A stretch of DNA of 33,871 nucleotides, from positions 1-33,871 of the forward strand of contig JBEELK010000190.1 in assembly GCA_041168165.1 (NCBI GenBank), in the 5' to 3' direction. Origin of the DNA: SXPK01 sp041168165 (GTDB lineage Bacteria; Planctomycetota; UBA1135; UBA2386). This document shows positions 1 through 9,094 of this stretch, piece after piece. A program made the position numbers and the translations under genes. The first letter of the stretch is position 1; every line of letters begins with the position of its first letter. The notes below the pieces were generated by a model, which was given only the letters and a program-made list of their open reading frames with translations, did not search any database and was not told the DNA's origin.

Positions 1-458
1 GCCCGTTTGCGCAGCAGGGTCTCGTTGCAGCCGGGTGGGTGGAGCCGATGCGCGTCGACTCGATCGCGATCGACGCCGCGAAGCAGGACACCCTTGCGCC
101 GCTGCCCGCCGAGTTCGCGCAAGGCAACGTCGTCGTCGAGGCCCGCGCGAATGGCATCGTTCGCCGTGCGCAAAGCCTGTCGAGCGCGATGAACGTGCAG
201 GTCGCCGCGTCGTATGGCCAAGTCGAGGTCCGCTCGAAGACGGGCGTCGCGATGTCCGCGGTCTACGTCAAGTGCTACGCGCGCGGCGAAGACGGGCGCG
301 TGCAGTTCCACAAGGATGGCTACACGGACCTGCGCGGGCGCTTCGACTATGCTTCCGTGACCGAGAAGGGCGGCAGCAGGCCTAGTCGCTTCTCGTTGCT
401 CGTGCTCAGCGAGAAAGACGGAGCCGTCCTTCGCGAAGTCGATCCGCCGACGAAGTGA
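1..458 (+). CDS. C-terminal fragment of a large protein of unknown function (5' end outside window)
   Basis: The reading frame is open from base 3 to the TGA at 456-458, so only the last ~151 residues are seen and the true start lies left of the window. The fragment holds a beta-rich stretch followed by a compact C-terminal motif, FHKDGYTDLRGRFDYAS, and ends FSLLVLSEKDGAVLREVDPP. From memory, similar endings (KDGYTDLRGRFDY, LVLSEEHGAV) close large proteins in many environmental bacteria, but I cannot name a function. There are internal GTG and ATG codons at 39 and 48, but frame conservation upstream argues that these are not starts. A hairpin directly follows the stop. Confidence 0.7.
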   Translation, partial: PFAQQGLVAAGWVEPMRVDSIAIDAAKQDTLAPLPAEFAQGNVVVEARANGIVRRAQSLSSAMNVQVAASYGQVEVRSKTGVAMSAVYVKCYARGEDGRVQFHKDGYTDLRGRFDYASVTEKGGSRPSRFSLLVLSEKDGAVLREVDPPTK

Positions 459-464
459 TCTGCG

Positions 465-490
465 CGCCGGTTCCGCCGTCGGGACCGGCG
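465..490 (+). terminator. Hairpin after the first gene, possible terminator
   Basis: CGCCGGTTCC (465-474) pairs with GGGACCGGCG (481-490), giving a 10-bp stem with one T-G wobble and a 6-nt loop, starting 6 bp after the stop codon. No T-run follows, so it may be an inefficient or Rho-assisted terminator. Confidence 0.4.
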
Positions 491-584
491 GTTCGCGCGC
501 GTTTGCCGCGCGCCGAATCGATCCCACGCAGATCCTTCACATTCGACTCACGGAAGCTTGGTGCGGGCAAACCAGCATTCCGCC

Positions 585-1700
585 ATGCGTTTCGTACCGG
601 TCGTTGTCCCGATGCTCTTTTTCGCTCTCGCCGCGTGCTCTGGCAGCGGCTCCAGCGGCTCCGGATCCGTCGCCAGCCAGCAGATTGGCGCCGTCGGCGG
701 CGTGTTGGAGATGACCACTGGCGAACTCGCCGGTCTCCGCGTCGAGGTGCCTCCGGGCGCCACGGCCGCCCCGGTGCAGATCTCGATCGCGCAGGAGTTT
801 GGCTTCATTCAGCCCGGCTTCTCCAACCTGAGCCGCGGCATCGTGATCGGCCCGCAGTCGTTGGAGTTCTCGCGCCCTGTGACGGTGACGCTGCCGTTCG
901 ACTTCAATCGCCAGTCGCGCCCCGTGGTCGTGCTCGCGCGCGAAGCCTCGGGCCGCGTGCTCGAAGTCGCGGGCGTGACCGAGCCGGACACCGGCCGCGC
1001 GACGTTCCAGACGCTCAACTTCCCTGCGCGCTACATGGTCGCGGAGCGCTTGCTGGGCTGGGTCAACACGAACCCGACGGGCTTGTTTGGATCGACGCCA
1101 GGGATGATGCCGTTGCATCACGGCAATCGCTGGAACTTCAACAACGGCCTCGTCGCGACGATGGACCGCACGACCACCGAGCCCAACTTGCAGGGCGCAG
1201 AGGTCTTCAAGTTCACCGTCTCGTCGCCCAACGAGAACCTCGGCTTCTACCTGCGCCGCATCGATGCGCCGCCGTTCGCGTATGGCCCAACGGAAGTTGT
1301 TGGCGAGTTCTCGACCAACGGCGGCACGGACTACCAGCAACTGCACGACCTCAGCTTGTTCTTGCCTGCTGAGGTCACGCTTGGCCAACCAATGATCGCC
1401 GTGTTGCCTGCGCTCGTTTACGAGCCGTATGGATCGACGGGCGCGTCGTCGGCAGGCACGGAAGCGCTGCAGATTCTGCCGAGCGGCTCTGACCCCGTGC
1501 AGACCAGCGTTGGCCGCTTCCAGGATGTGGTTCGCATCCGCTGGGAGATGGAGTCGCTGTCCACGAACGGCTCGGCGCGCAGCGGCGCCGTCGAGATGAC
1601 GTTTGCCCGCGGCGTCGGCCCGGTCGCGATCACCGCGTTCGGCGTGTCCGGTGTGCTCAGCAGCGGCACGGTCAACAACGCCCCGATCGTCGGCCAGTGA
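585..1700 (+). CDS. Secreted lipoprotein with ZU5-like domain
   Basis: A 371-residue protein. The ATG at 585 is chosen because it places a classic lipoprotein signal peptide at the N-terminus: a hydrophobic segment at residues 5-17 and the lipobox LAAC with Cys18, followed by a Gly/Ser linker. The upstream TTG (558) would add nine polar residues. Residues ~34-70 read IGAVGGVLEM...LRVEVPPGA, the pattern of ZU5-like beta domains (GG...L.VPPGA), and the region after it is also beta-rich. The rest, with Gly/Ser/Thr-rich beta segments, is not recognised. Expected place: periplasmic or outer-membrane surface lipid anchor. No ribosome-binding site is visible. A good intrinsic terminator follows the stop, so it is probably a single-gene unit. 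Function unknown; a surface binding or adhesion role is inference only. Confidence 0.75.
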   Translation: MRFVPVVVPMLFFALAACSGSGSSGSGSVASQQIGAVGGVLEMTTGELAGLRVEVPPGATAAPVQISIAQEFGFIQPGFSNLSRGIVIGPQSLEFSRPVTVTLPFDFNRQSRPVVVLAREASGRVLEVAGVTEPDTGRATFQTLNFPARYMVAERLLGWVNTNPTGLFGSTPGMMPLHHGNRWNFNNGLVATMDRTTTEPNLQGAEVFKFTVSSPNENLGFYLRRIDAPPFAYGPTEVVGEFSTNGGTDYQQLHDLSLFLPAEVTLGQPMIAVLPALVYEPYGSTGASSAGTEALQILPSGSDPVQTSVGRFQDVVRIRWEMESLSTNGSARSGAVEMTFARGVGPVAITAFGVSGVLSSGTVNNAPIVGQ

Positions 1701-1708
1701 CGTTCGCT

Positions 1709-1740
1709 GGAGCGTGCGTGATCTCGCGAACGCTCCTTTT
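1709..1740 (+). terminator. Rho-independent terminator after the lipoprotein gene
   Basis: GGAGCGT (1709-1715) pairs with ACGCTCC (1730-1736) and is followed directly by TTTT (1737-1740). A further GCG/CGC inner pairing is possible. It lies 8 bp after the stop codon at 1698-1700. Confidence 0.7.
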
Positions 1741-1761
1741 GCCCTTAACCGCACCTGCACA

Positions 1762-1784
1762 TGCGGATCCCAAACTGATCCGCG
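1762..1784. promoter_or_regulatory. Inverted repeat in the leader of the beta-helix gene
   Basis: GCGGATC (1763-1769) and GATCCGC (1777-1783) form a perfect 7-bp inverted repeat with a 7-nt spacer, extendable by a T-G pair. It lies ~65 bp before the start at 1849. It could be an operator or a 5' UTR hairpin; no promoter boxes are recognised with confidence. Confidence 0.3.
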
Positions 1785-1848
1785 TTCGACCAAGGGCCGT
1801 AGGGCCTCGAAACCTCCCCTCCTTCACCCCCGACTGCTTACATCCAAC

Positions 1849-3765
1849 ATGAAGTCCATCCTCCAAGCCGCCTGCGCCGCGGTCGCCTTCGCCGGCCTCG
1901 TCAACGCGCAAGTCGTCGTCAATACCAATATCTCGACGTCCACGACCTGGACGGCCAACAACGTCTACGACATCCAGCAGCAGATCTACGTGCTGCCGGG
2001 CGCCACGCTGACGATCGAAGCCGGCACCGTCGTTGCTTGCTCGCAGCTCGGCAGCCTCGCGGTGTGCCGCGGCGCGCAGATCTTCGTGAACGGCAACCAG
2101 TTCAACCCGGTCGTCCTCACGTCGGCCGCTGACCGCGCGACGTGGACCGGTGGCAACCCGAAGACGGGCACGTGGCGCGCGACGGCCAACGAGTGGGGCA
2201 ACCTGACGATCATGGGTGCGGGCTACGTCAGCGAGAACGCGACGGTCGCCAACACGCCGGCCCCGAACGCCGCGAACTTCGCGGTCATGGAAGGCCTCAC
2301 GCCTCCGGCTGGCAGCGGCTACGCCGATTACGGTGGCGGCAACGATGATGATGACAGCGGCTCGGTCCGCTACTGCTCGATCCGCTACGCCGGCAAGGTG
2401 CTGGGCCTGAACAACGAGCTCAACGGCTTGTCGCTCGGCGGCATCGGTCGCGGCACGGACATCGATCACGTCGAGATCATGAACAACGTCGACGACGGCG
2501 TGGAGATCTGGGGTGGCACGGTCAACCTCAGCAACTTCGCGATTTGGAACGTCGGCGATGACAGCCTCGACATCGACCAGGGCTGGCGCGGCAAGGCCCA
2601 GTTCGGCCTGATCGTCCAGGGCTACAGCCTCAACGCGGCTCAGGGCTCGGGCGTCGGCGATAACGCCATCGAAGTGGACGGCGCTGAGCAGAGCGACTAC
2701 CAGCCGGTCACGACCGGTTCGCTGTCGAACATGACGGTCATCGGCCAGCCGTTCGGCACGGCCTCGGGCGACCACCTCACCGCGTGGCGCGACAACGCCC
2801 GCATGCAGATCCGCAACAGCGTCTTCATGGATGCTGGCGAGCAGGTCGTGCGCCTCGACAACGTCGACGGTGACGGCGGCGCGGGCTACGGCTTCAACGG
2901 CACGCTCTCGTGGGCCGCTACGTGGACGACGCCCTACACGACGACGTCGACGGTCAACGCTCCGGCCAACCCGGCGGCGTTCTACACGGCGCAGAGCGCG
3001 GGCAACCTGAACCAGATCAGCGACTGCGTCTTCTACAACAACAACGCGGCCAACGCGTACACCGAGGCCAACGCGCGCGGCGTCTTCGCTGCGGGCAACA
3101 ACAACGTCCTCGCGACGTCCTCGCCGATCACGAGCATCACGCGCGGCGCTTCGACCGTGCTGGGCACGATCACGATGGCGAACGTCATCGGCCTCAACCC
3201 CGCGGCGGCCAACGACGCGGCTTCGAGCGTCGGCTTCGTCTCGGGCGACTCGTTCTTCACGGCCGCGAAGTACCGTGGCGCGTTCGCTCCGGGCGCTGCT
3301 AGCTGGCTCGCCGGCTGGACGGCCTCGGAAGCCTTCGGCTTCACGCCGACGAACGGCTGGCACGACCTGGGCAAGGGCAGCAACGCCGGCACGAACGGCG
3401 CTCCGGTTCTCTCGGCCACGGGCGCGCACCTCGCGTTCGCTCCGCTGTCGTGGAACATCGGCATGTCGAATGGCCCGGCGTTCGGTCTCTCGATCCTCGC
3501 GGTCAACGGTGGCACGACGTCGGGTGGCGGTCGCGGTGACCTGCCGTTCGCTGGTGGCCTGCTGGTCCCGGACCTCGCTGGTCTGATCACCTTCGCCGGC
3601 TTCACGGACATCACGGGCAGCACGTCGTGGGGCATCAGCGTCCCGGCCGGCTTCCCGCAGGGCTACGCGTTCTACTTCCAGGCTGCGACCTTCGACCCGG
3701 CTGGCCCGGCGACGCTGTTCGGCAACCTGACGGTTTCGAACGCTCTGTCGGTCTCGATCGACTGA
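1849..3765 (+). CDS. Secreted right-handed beta-helix-like protein
   Basis: A 638-residue protein. The ATG at 1849 is chosen because it begins a standard Sec signal peptide (MKSILQAACA, hydrophobic core, cleavage probably after Ala20 before QVVV). Residues ~50-60 (GATLTIEAGTV) and many later short strands with Asn/Gly turns fit a parallel beta-helix. An acidic NDDDDSG stretch (165-171), the block after it (GSVRYCSIRYAG) and the paired DDGVEIWGG (215-223) and DDSLDIDQG (237-245) motifs look like repeating coils, possibly with calcium. A distinct C-terminal module (from ~560, ending in alternating hydrophobic strands) is of a kind I associate with planctomycetal secreted proteins. There is no visible ribosome-binding site. 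It is a single gene between two strong terminators. It sits upstream of a TonB receptor locus; a link as cargo or substrate-binding partner is only inference. Function unknown. Confidence 0.8.
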   Translation: MKSILQAACAAVAFAGLVNAQVVVNTNISTSTTWTANNVYDIQQQIYVLPGATLTIEAGTVVACSQLGSLAVCRGAQIFVNGNQFNPVVLTSAADRATWTGGNPKTGTWRATANEWGNLTIMGAGYVSENATVANTPAPNAANFAVMEGLTPPAGSGYADYGGGNDDDDSGSVRYCSIRYAGKVLGLNNELNGLSLGGIGRGTDIDHVEIMNNVDDGVEIWGGTVNLSNFAIWNVGDDSLDIDQGWRGKAQFGLIVQGYSLNAAQGSGVGDNAIEVDGAEQSDYQPVTTGSLSNMTVIGQPFGTASGDHLTAWRDNARMQIRNSVFMDAGEQVVRLDNVDGDGGAGYGFNGTLSWAATWTTPYTTTSTVNAPANPAAFYTAQSAGNLNQISDCVFYNNNAANAYTEANARGVFAAGNNNVLATSSPITSITRGASTVLGTITMANVIGLNPAAANDAASSVGFVSGDSFFTAAKYRGAFAPGAASWLAGWTASEAFGFTPTNGWHDLGKGSNAGTNGAPVLSATGAHLAFAPLSWNIGMSNGPAFGLSILAVNGGTTSGGGRGDLPFAGGLLVPDLAGLITFAGFTDITGSTSWGISVPAGFPQGYAFYFQAATFDPAGPATLFGNLTVSNALSVSID

Positions 3766-3794
3766 TGCAGGAAAGGAACGCATGAGTTCCAGCG

Positions 3795-3835
3795 ATCGGG
3801 GCGGGCGCCACGCGGCGTTCGCCCCGATTCGCTTT
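3795..3835 (+). terminator. Strong terminator hairpin after the beta-helix gene
   Basis: ATCGGGGCG (3795-3803) pairs with CGCCCCGAT (3820-3828). The stem continues inward through two G-T pairs and CGCC/GGCG to an ACGC tetraloop, about 15 bp in total. A weak T-rich tail (TCGCTTTC) follows. It lies 29 bp after the stop codon. Confidence 0.65.
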
Positions 3836-3906
3836 CACAGAGCCCCTCCTCTATCTCCACATCACTGCCGTTTGCGGTTGCACCGTCGACCTCTGTCCAA
3901 CGAGCC

Positions 3907-5124
3907 ATGAATCCACAAGCAGTCCGCCGCTACTTCGCTCTCACATTCGTCGCGCTGCTGCACGCTGTGCCTTGCGCCGCGCAAGAGAAGGCTGCCAGCA
4001 AGGGTGTTCTCGACGCGCGCGAACTGCTGCAGCTTGCGGACTCCGCGTTCGTTCGCATGCCGCTTGATCCGCACATCAAGAACCGCGGGCGCGGCCAGAT
4101 GATGGTGGTCGATGCCTGCATCGATCAGGGCATGATCGACGTCGCGTTGCGCGTGTCCGCGACGATCCCCGATTGGCGCAAAGGCCTCGGCTACGCGCGC
4201 TGCGCGATGTGGCTGCAGCAGCACGATCGCGCAGACGAAGTTCCGGCGCATCTCGCGGCTGCGGAGCAGGTGGCAGCCGCGGTGGCGGCCGATCCCAGCG
4301 AGCAAGCGTGGCGCTCCGAGCGCATTCTCGCGACGGTCGCGCGCGTGCGGTTTGCGCGCGGAGAACTCGAAGCGTTCGCGAAGGCCAGCAAGGACATTGG
4401 TCCGGTCGAGGGCGCTGGCATCCAGGAAGACGTGGCGCTTCGCATGCCCGAGCAAGCGTTCGACAAGTGGATCGAGCAGGCGGATGCGACGATCGCCTCG
4501 GCCCAGTTCGATGCGATCCACTCCACCTTGCAGTGCTGCGCCAAGCTGTATCGCCGTTTCTTCGCGGATGAGAAGAAGCGCGCGACCCTCGAAGACCGCA
4601 TCGTGAACGGCTACGCGCGCTTGCCACTGCACGCTCGCGCCAAGTTGCTTGTCGAGATCGGCGGCGTCGCCGCGGACATGAAGGACGGCGTGCGCACGCT
4701 CGCCATCTGCGGGCACATCGAAACCACGCTGGCCAAGGCAACCTGGCGCCCGGAGGACCGAGTCCCAGCACTCGCGGACTTGGCGGAGTTGCTGCATCGC
4801 GCTGGCGATACGACGCGCGGCAAGCAGCAGCTCGACGATGCGGCGGCTCTCTACGCCGAGCAGCAGAAGAGCATCCTCGACATCTACCGCGCCGCGCCCT
4901 TGCGCTCGTTGGCTGAGGCTGCGTGGGCCATGGGCGACACGGCCCGCGCGATGGAGTTCTGGCGCCGCGCGGCAGAGGCGGGCGTCGAAAACCCCAACTC
5001 GCGGCCGCGCGCCGACGACCTTGCCGCGACGTGTGTCTCGATCGTGCAGTCCGGTGCTCTGCCGGATGCGGAGCTCGGCGCACGCCTGCGCGCGATCGAG
5101 GCGGCGCTCGGTGCGCCGTGGTGA
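3907..5124 (+). CDS. Secreted alpha-helical repeat protein, function unknown
   Basis: A 405-residue protein starting at ATG 3907 with a Sec signal peptide (hydrophobic core ~residues 9-20, cleavage probably after CAA at 25). The mature part is almost wholly amphipathic helices of ~30-40 residues, rich in Ala, Leu, Arg and Glu, with short TPR-like patterns (for example ALADLAELLHRAGDTTRGKQ and SLAEAAWAMGDTARAMEF). It has no catalytic motif that I recognise. It is likely periplasmic and may be a scaffold. It ends 117 bp before the TonB receptor gene on the same strand, so it could share transcription with that locus, but the gap leaves room for a separate promoter. No clear ribosome-binding site precedes the start. 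Confidence 0.75.
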   Translation: MNPQAVRRYFALTFVALLHAVPCAAQEKAASKGVLDARELLQLADSAFVRMPLDPHIKNRGRGQMMVVDACIDQGMIDVALRVSATIPDWRKGLGYARCAMWLQQHDRADEVPAHLAAAEQVAAAVAADPSEQAWRSERILATVARVRFARGELEAFAKASKDIGPVEGAGIQEDVALRMPEQAFDKWIEQADATIASAQFDAIHSTLQCCAKLYRRFFADEKKRATLEDRIVNGYARLPLHARAKLLVEIGGVAADMKDGVRTLAICGHIETTLAKATWRPEDRVPALADLAELLHRAGDTTRGKQQLDDAAALYAEQQKSILDIYRAAPLRSLAEAAWAMGDTARAMEFWRRAAEAGVENPNSRPRADDLAATCVSIVQSGALPDAELGARLRAIEAALGAPW

Positions 5125-5241
5125 CGCGCAGGTCCTGATCCGGGCCCCGCAGTCTCTTCACACTGCGCGCGCCGCCTTCTCGCGAGAACCATGCGCTCTT
5201 CACGGAGCCCTCACACGCCGATCTAGGATGATCGCCCTCTC

Positions 5242-8181
5242 GTGAAGCCCAGGCCTCTCATCCTCTGGCTCGCCGCTCTCGTTCCGCCCGGCGGAGCGTT
5301 GTGCGCGCAGCAGCCCGGTTCAATCCGCGGCGTGGTCACCGACAAAGACTTCGGTGGACCGGTCTTCGAGGCCGTCGTTACGGTCCTTGGTCGCAACGAC
5401 TCGGCAAAAACTACCGAGCAGGGCAACTACCTGCTCAAGGACCTGCCTCCCGGCTCCTACACGCTGATCGTCTCGAAGGACGGTTACGTTCGCCAAGTGC
5501 GGCCCAGCGTAACGGTCGGCCCGGGGCAGTTGGTAGAGATCGATGTCGCCCTGGCGGGCGACTACACGGATCTCGAGGAATACGTCGTCCAGGACATCCT
5601 CGCAGTGGGCGGCGGCAGCGAAGACTCGCAGCTTCAGCTTCGCTTCGAGAGCCCGTCGCTGATGGACTCGATCAGCGCCGATCTCATCGGCCGCGCGGGC
5701 GCCAGCAACGCTGCGGACTCGCTGCGCCTCGTCGCTGGCGCGTCGCTGCAGAACGGCAAGTCCGCGGTCATCCGCGGCCTCCCCGATCGCTACGTCAGCT
5801 CGCAGTTGAACGGCGTTCGTCTGCCGTCCGCCGACGAGGACAAGCGCGCGGTCGAGCTCGACCAGTTTCCCGCCGCGGTGATCGAGAGCGTGCAGGTCAC
5901 GAAGACCTTCATGCCCGACCAGCAGGGTGACGCCTCGGGTGGCGCTGTCGACGTGCGCATGAAGGGCGTGCCCGACGAACCGCTGTTCTTCCAGTGGCGC
6001 ACGCAGGTCAGCAATAACAACCAAGTCACCGGCAAGAGCAGCTTCCTCGGCTACGAGGGCGGCGGCGTGCACTTCTGGGGCCGCGACGGCGGCGACCGCG
6101 ACCAGCAGCTCGATAACCTCGGCCAGAACTGGGATGGCGCAGTCGGCGTGCGTCGCGAGGCGGCGCCGGTCGACTTCAAGTGGTCGGCGGCGTTTGGCGG
6201 CAAGACCGAGATCGCGGACGGCGTGCAGGTCGGCGGATTCGTCAGCACGTTCTACGAGCACGACAGCACGCACTTTGCCAACGGTCGCGACGACAGCTTG
6301 TGGGTCGACACGCCTGGCGACCCGATGACGCCGCAGACGACGAGCTCTGTGCTCGGCCAGGACTTCAAGACGCGCCTCTACGACGTCACGCGCAGCACGC
6401 AATTGGTGCAGTTCGGCACGCTGACGACCGCGGGCATCCAGACGAAGAACCACTCGGTCACGTTCGGGTGGCTCAACTCGTTGACGTCCGAAGACTCGGC
6501 GACGCTCGCCGAAGACACGCGCGGCAAGCAGTTCTTCTTCCCGGGCTACGACCCCAACAACACGTCGACTCCGGGCCATGCCGAGAACCTCGCGGCGCCA
6601 TACCTGCGCCTCGAGACGCTGCAATACACCGAGCGCTCGTCGGACACGCTGCAGTTGAGCGGCCGTCACACCTTCGAGATCGAAGGCGCAGGCTCGATGA
6701 AGTCGCCGCAGTTCGATTGGACGGCGTCGCGCAGCACCGCAGACAAGCTGCAGCCAGACAAGCGCGTGTTCGGCTCGAGCTGGGACTCGACCAACGGCGG
6801 AACGTGGTCGCCGTTCAAGCCCGCGGCCAACTTCACGATTGGTAACCTGCAGCGCATCTGGAAGGACATCCAGGAAGAGAGCACGCAGTACTCGACCAAC
6901 CTGAAGCTGCCGTTCGACCAGTGGAATGGCATCGAAGGCTATGCCAAGGTCGGTTGGTTTCAGGATCGCGTGAAGCGAACGTTCGATCAGGACACGTTCA
7001 GCAACTTCAACGACAACTCGACGTTCAACGCTCCGTTCGAGCAATACTGGAGCGCGTCGTTCCCGTTCCAGAACCACCCGATCACGGCAGCCGAGATCGA
7101 CGTCGACTACAGCGGCAAGCAAGACATCGACGCGTTCTACGGCATGGTCGACATGCCGCTCGCGCAGGGCCTCAACCTCGTTGGCGGCGCGCGCCTCGAG
7201 GGGACGAAGATCGACATCGTCAACGACCCGGAAGCAGACGTCGTGTGGTTCCCGCCAGGCTCGTCTGCGCCCGCTCCGCTGCTGCCCGGCGAGGCCGACG
7301 TCGCGTTTGAGCAGGAAGACGTGCTGCCGGCGGCGGCTTTGATCTACGAGGTTGTGCCCGATGTCACGCTGCGCGCTGCATACAGCCAGACGGTTGCGCG
7401 TCAGACGTTCAAAGAACTGACGCCGGTTCTGCAGCAGGAATACCTCGGCGGTCCGGTGTTCATCGGCAACCCTGAGTTGCAGATGAGTGCGCTGAAGAAC
7501 TACGACCTTCGCGCGGACTATACGCCCTATGCGGGCGGCCTGTTCTCGGTGTCATGGTTCAAGAAGGACATCGAGCTGCCGATCGAATACGTGCAGCGCG
7601 TCTCGGCAGTGTTCACCTACACGAGCGCCGTCAACTACCCAGAAGGCTCGCTCGAGGGTTGGGAGTTCGAGTCGCGTCACGACCTCGGCCACTTCTACAA
7701 GCCGCTCGAGGGCTTCGGCGTCGGCGTCAATGCGACGTGGATCGACTCCGTCGTGCAGTTGTCGCAAGAGGACATCGATCAACTCAGCTTGCCGTCGATC
7801 AACGCGCCGATGACGGAGCGCGACATGACGAACGCGCCGGAGTCGATCTACAACGCGTTCCTCACGTGGGAGTCGGATCGCCTCGGCACGCGCATCGGTC
7901 TGTTCTACACGCGCACGGGCGACACGCTCGTCGCTGGCGCTGGCCAGGCAAACGACAACTACGTGCCCAACGTCTACCAGACGGATTTCGACAACCTCAA
8001 CTTCAGCTTCGTGCAGTCGTTGAATGAGTGGTGCGACTTCCAGTTCCAAGCCAAGAACCTGACCAATCCTGACATCGAGCAGGTCTATCGCTCGCCCTAC
8101 ATCGGCGACGACGTCAGCAAGATCTCTTTCTCGCGCGGTGTGGACTACTCGATCGGCATCGGCGGCCGCGTGAAGTTCTGA
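5242..8181 (+). CDS. TonB-dependent outer-membrane receptor
   Basis: A 979-residue receptor importing an unknown ligand across the outer membrane. It starts at GTG 5242: this is the start that gives a short signal peptide (hydrophobic ~6-21, CAQQ). Order of parts: a carboxypeptidase-regulatory-like beta-sandwich (~27-103; GVVTDKDFGGPVFEAVV, LPPGSYTL), a likely TonB box (EEYVVQD, 112-118), a plug domain (~137-241; GLPDRYVSSQLNGVRLPS, ELDQFPAAVIESVQVTKT, GGAVDVRM), then a long beta-barrel ending in Phe979, as expected for BAM-assembled barrels. Length is normal for receptors with the extra N-terminal domain. It heads a gene row with DUF3450, TtpC-like, ExbB, ExbD, TonB and TPR genes, which should supply its energy. 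The substrate cannot be told from sequence; neither siderophore nor carbohydrate use is supported by neighbours. Confidence 0.93.
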   Translation: MKPRPLILWLAALVPPGGALCAQQPGSIRGVVTDKDFGGPVFEAVVTVLGRNDSAKTTEQGNYLLKDLPPGSYTLIVSKDGYVRQVRPSVTVGPGQLVEIDVALAGDYTDLEEYVVQDILAVGGGSEDSQLQLRFESPSLMDSISADLIGRAGASNAADSLRLVAGASLQNGKSAVIRGLPDRYVSSQLNGVRLPSADEDKRAVELDQFPAAVIESVQVTKTFMPDQQGDASGGAVDVRMKGVPDEPLFFQWRTQVSNNNQVTGKSSFLGYEGGGVHFWGRDGGDRDQQLDNLGQNWDGAVGVRREAAPVDFKWSAAFGGKTEIADGVQVGGFVSTFYEHDSTHFANGRDDSLWVDTPGDPMTPQTTSSVLGQDFKTRLYDVTRSTQLVQFGTLTTAGIQTKNHSVTFGWLNSLTSEDSATLAEDTRGKQFFFPGYDPNNTSTPGHAENLAAPYLRLETLQYTERSSDTLQLSGRHTFEIEGAGSMKSPQFDWTASRSTADKLQPDKRVFGSSWDSTNGGTWSPFKPAANFTIGNLQRIWKDIQEESTQYSTNLKLPFDQWNGIEGYAKVGWFQDRVKRTFDQDTFSNFNDNSTFNAPFEQYWSASFPFQNHPITAAEIDVDYSGKQDIDAFYGMVDMPLAQGLNLVGGARLEGTKIDIVNDPEADVVWFPPGSSAPAPLLPGEADVAFEQEDVLPAAALIYEVVPDVTLRAAYSQTVARQTFKELTPVLQQEYLGGPVFIGNPELQMSALKNYDLRADYTPYAGGLFSVSWFKKDIELPIEYVQRVSAVFTYTSAVNYPEGSLEGWEFESRHDLGHFYKPLEGFGVGVNATWIDSVVQLSQEDIDQLSLPSINAPMTERDMTNAPESIYNAFLTWESDRLGTRIGLFYTRTGDTLVAGAGQANDNYVPNVYQTDFDNLNFSFVQSLNEWCDFQFQAKNLTNPDIEQVYRSPYIGDDVSKISFSRGVDYSIGIGGRVKF

Positions 8182-8222
8182 GCCGCGCGCAACGCAGCAT
8201 TCGCAACGGAAACTCCATCGTC

Positions 8223-9077
8223 ATGAGCATCCAAGTCACGCACACGGCATCCCGCATCGGCGCAACGGCGCTTCTTGCGGCGTCCCTTTGCATCGGCGCA
8301 CTGCGCGCGCAGGACCAAGGCGCGCAGAAGCCGGCCGACGCGCCGCAGGCGCCCGCAGCTACGCAGCAACCGGCGCAGTCCGCGGACACCACGCGCGCGA
8401 CGCTGGAGCGCTGGGTCGAAGCGCGCAAGCAATCGAGCAAGGCTCGCAGCGACTGGCGCGTCGAGAAGGAGTCGCTGCAAGAGCGCGTCGACATAGTGCG
8501 TCGTCAGATCGCCACGCTGAAGGAGCGCATCGCCGAGACCGAGAAGAGCATCGGCGCTGCGGACCAGCAAAAGACGCAACTCCAAGCTGACGGTGCCAAG
8601 ATCAAGGTGACGACGGATCGCCTTGAGGCCGGCGTTGCAGCGCTCGAAGAGCAAGTGCGCGCGCTGCTGCCGCGCCTGCCTGATCCAATCCAGCAGAAGG
8701 TCGCACCGCTGAGCCAGCAGTTCCGCGCGCCCGTAGAGGGCGTTGCGCAGAAGAAGCTCTCGGTTGGCGCCCGCTTCGGCAACGTGCTCGGCGTGCTCAA
8801 CCTCGTGCAGAAGTGGAACAACGAAGTGTCGGTCACGAGCGAAGTTCGCACGCTGCCCGATGGCACGACGGCCGAAGTCGCGTGCATCTACTTCGGGCTC
8901 GGCCAGGGGTTCTACGTGTCGGCCAAGGGCGACGCCGCAGGCGTCGGCCTCGGCACGCCCGAGGGCTGGAAGTGGACCCCGCGCAACGACGCAGCGCAGG
9001 CCATTCAAGCCGCGATCGACGTCTACCAGAGCAAGGCCATGGCGAGCTTCGTCGGCCTTCCCTTCGAGATCCAGTGA
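8223..9077 (+). CDS. DUF3450 family periplasmic coiled-coil protein of the TonB system
   Basis: A 284-residue protein. The ATG at 8223 gives a signal peptide (hydrophobic ~13-29, LRAQ). After a Pro/Ala/Gln-rich linker (residues ~32-55) comes a long coiled coil (~58-145, heptad-like ESLQERVDIVRRQIATLKER). A compact C-terminal domain follows, ending IDVYQSKAMASFVGLPFEIQ. This architecture and ending match DUF3450, a family found next to MotA/TolQ/ExbB and TonB genes in marine proteobacteria. Its role is thought to be periplasmic support of the TonB complex but is not established biochemically to my knowledge. It lies 41 bp after the receptor gene and 17 bp before the TtpC-like gene, so almost surely in the same operon. 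Confidence 0.85.
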   Translation: MSIQVTHTASRIGATALLAASLCIGALRAQDQGAQKPADAPQAPAATQQPAQSADTTRATLERWVEARKQSSKARSDWRVEKESLQERVDIVRRQIATLKERIAETEKSIGAADQQKTQLQADGAKIKVTTDRLEAGVAALEEQVRALLPRLPDPIQQKVAPLSQQFRAPVEGVAQKKLSVGARFGNVLGVLNLVQKWNNEVSVTSEVRTLPDGTTAEVACIYFGLGQGFYVSAKGDAAGVGLGTPEGWKWTPRNDAAQAIQAAIDVYQSKAMASFVGLPFEIQ

Positions 9078-9094
9078 GCCGTAGAGGACCGACC

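Noticed and set aside
1672..3783. 703-codon open frame on the minus strand across the beta-helix gene
   Set aside because: Its product is an Arg/Asp/Val-rich low-complexity chain with no signal or domain, the usual shadow of a GC-rich gene. The + strand product has a signal peptide and repeat structure.
5199..5229. Sigma-70 promoter before the TonB receptor (TTCACG and TAGGAT)
   Set aside because: The spacer is 19 bp and both boxes match poorly; such matches are common by chance.
5320..7122. 600-codon minus-strand frame inside the TonB receptor gene
   Set aside because: Shadow frame with biased Arg/Val/Glu content; the + strand encodes a clear receptor.
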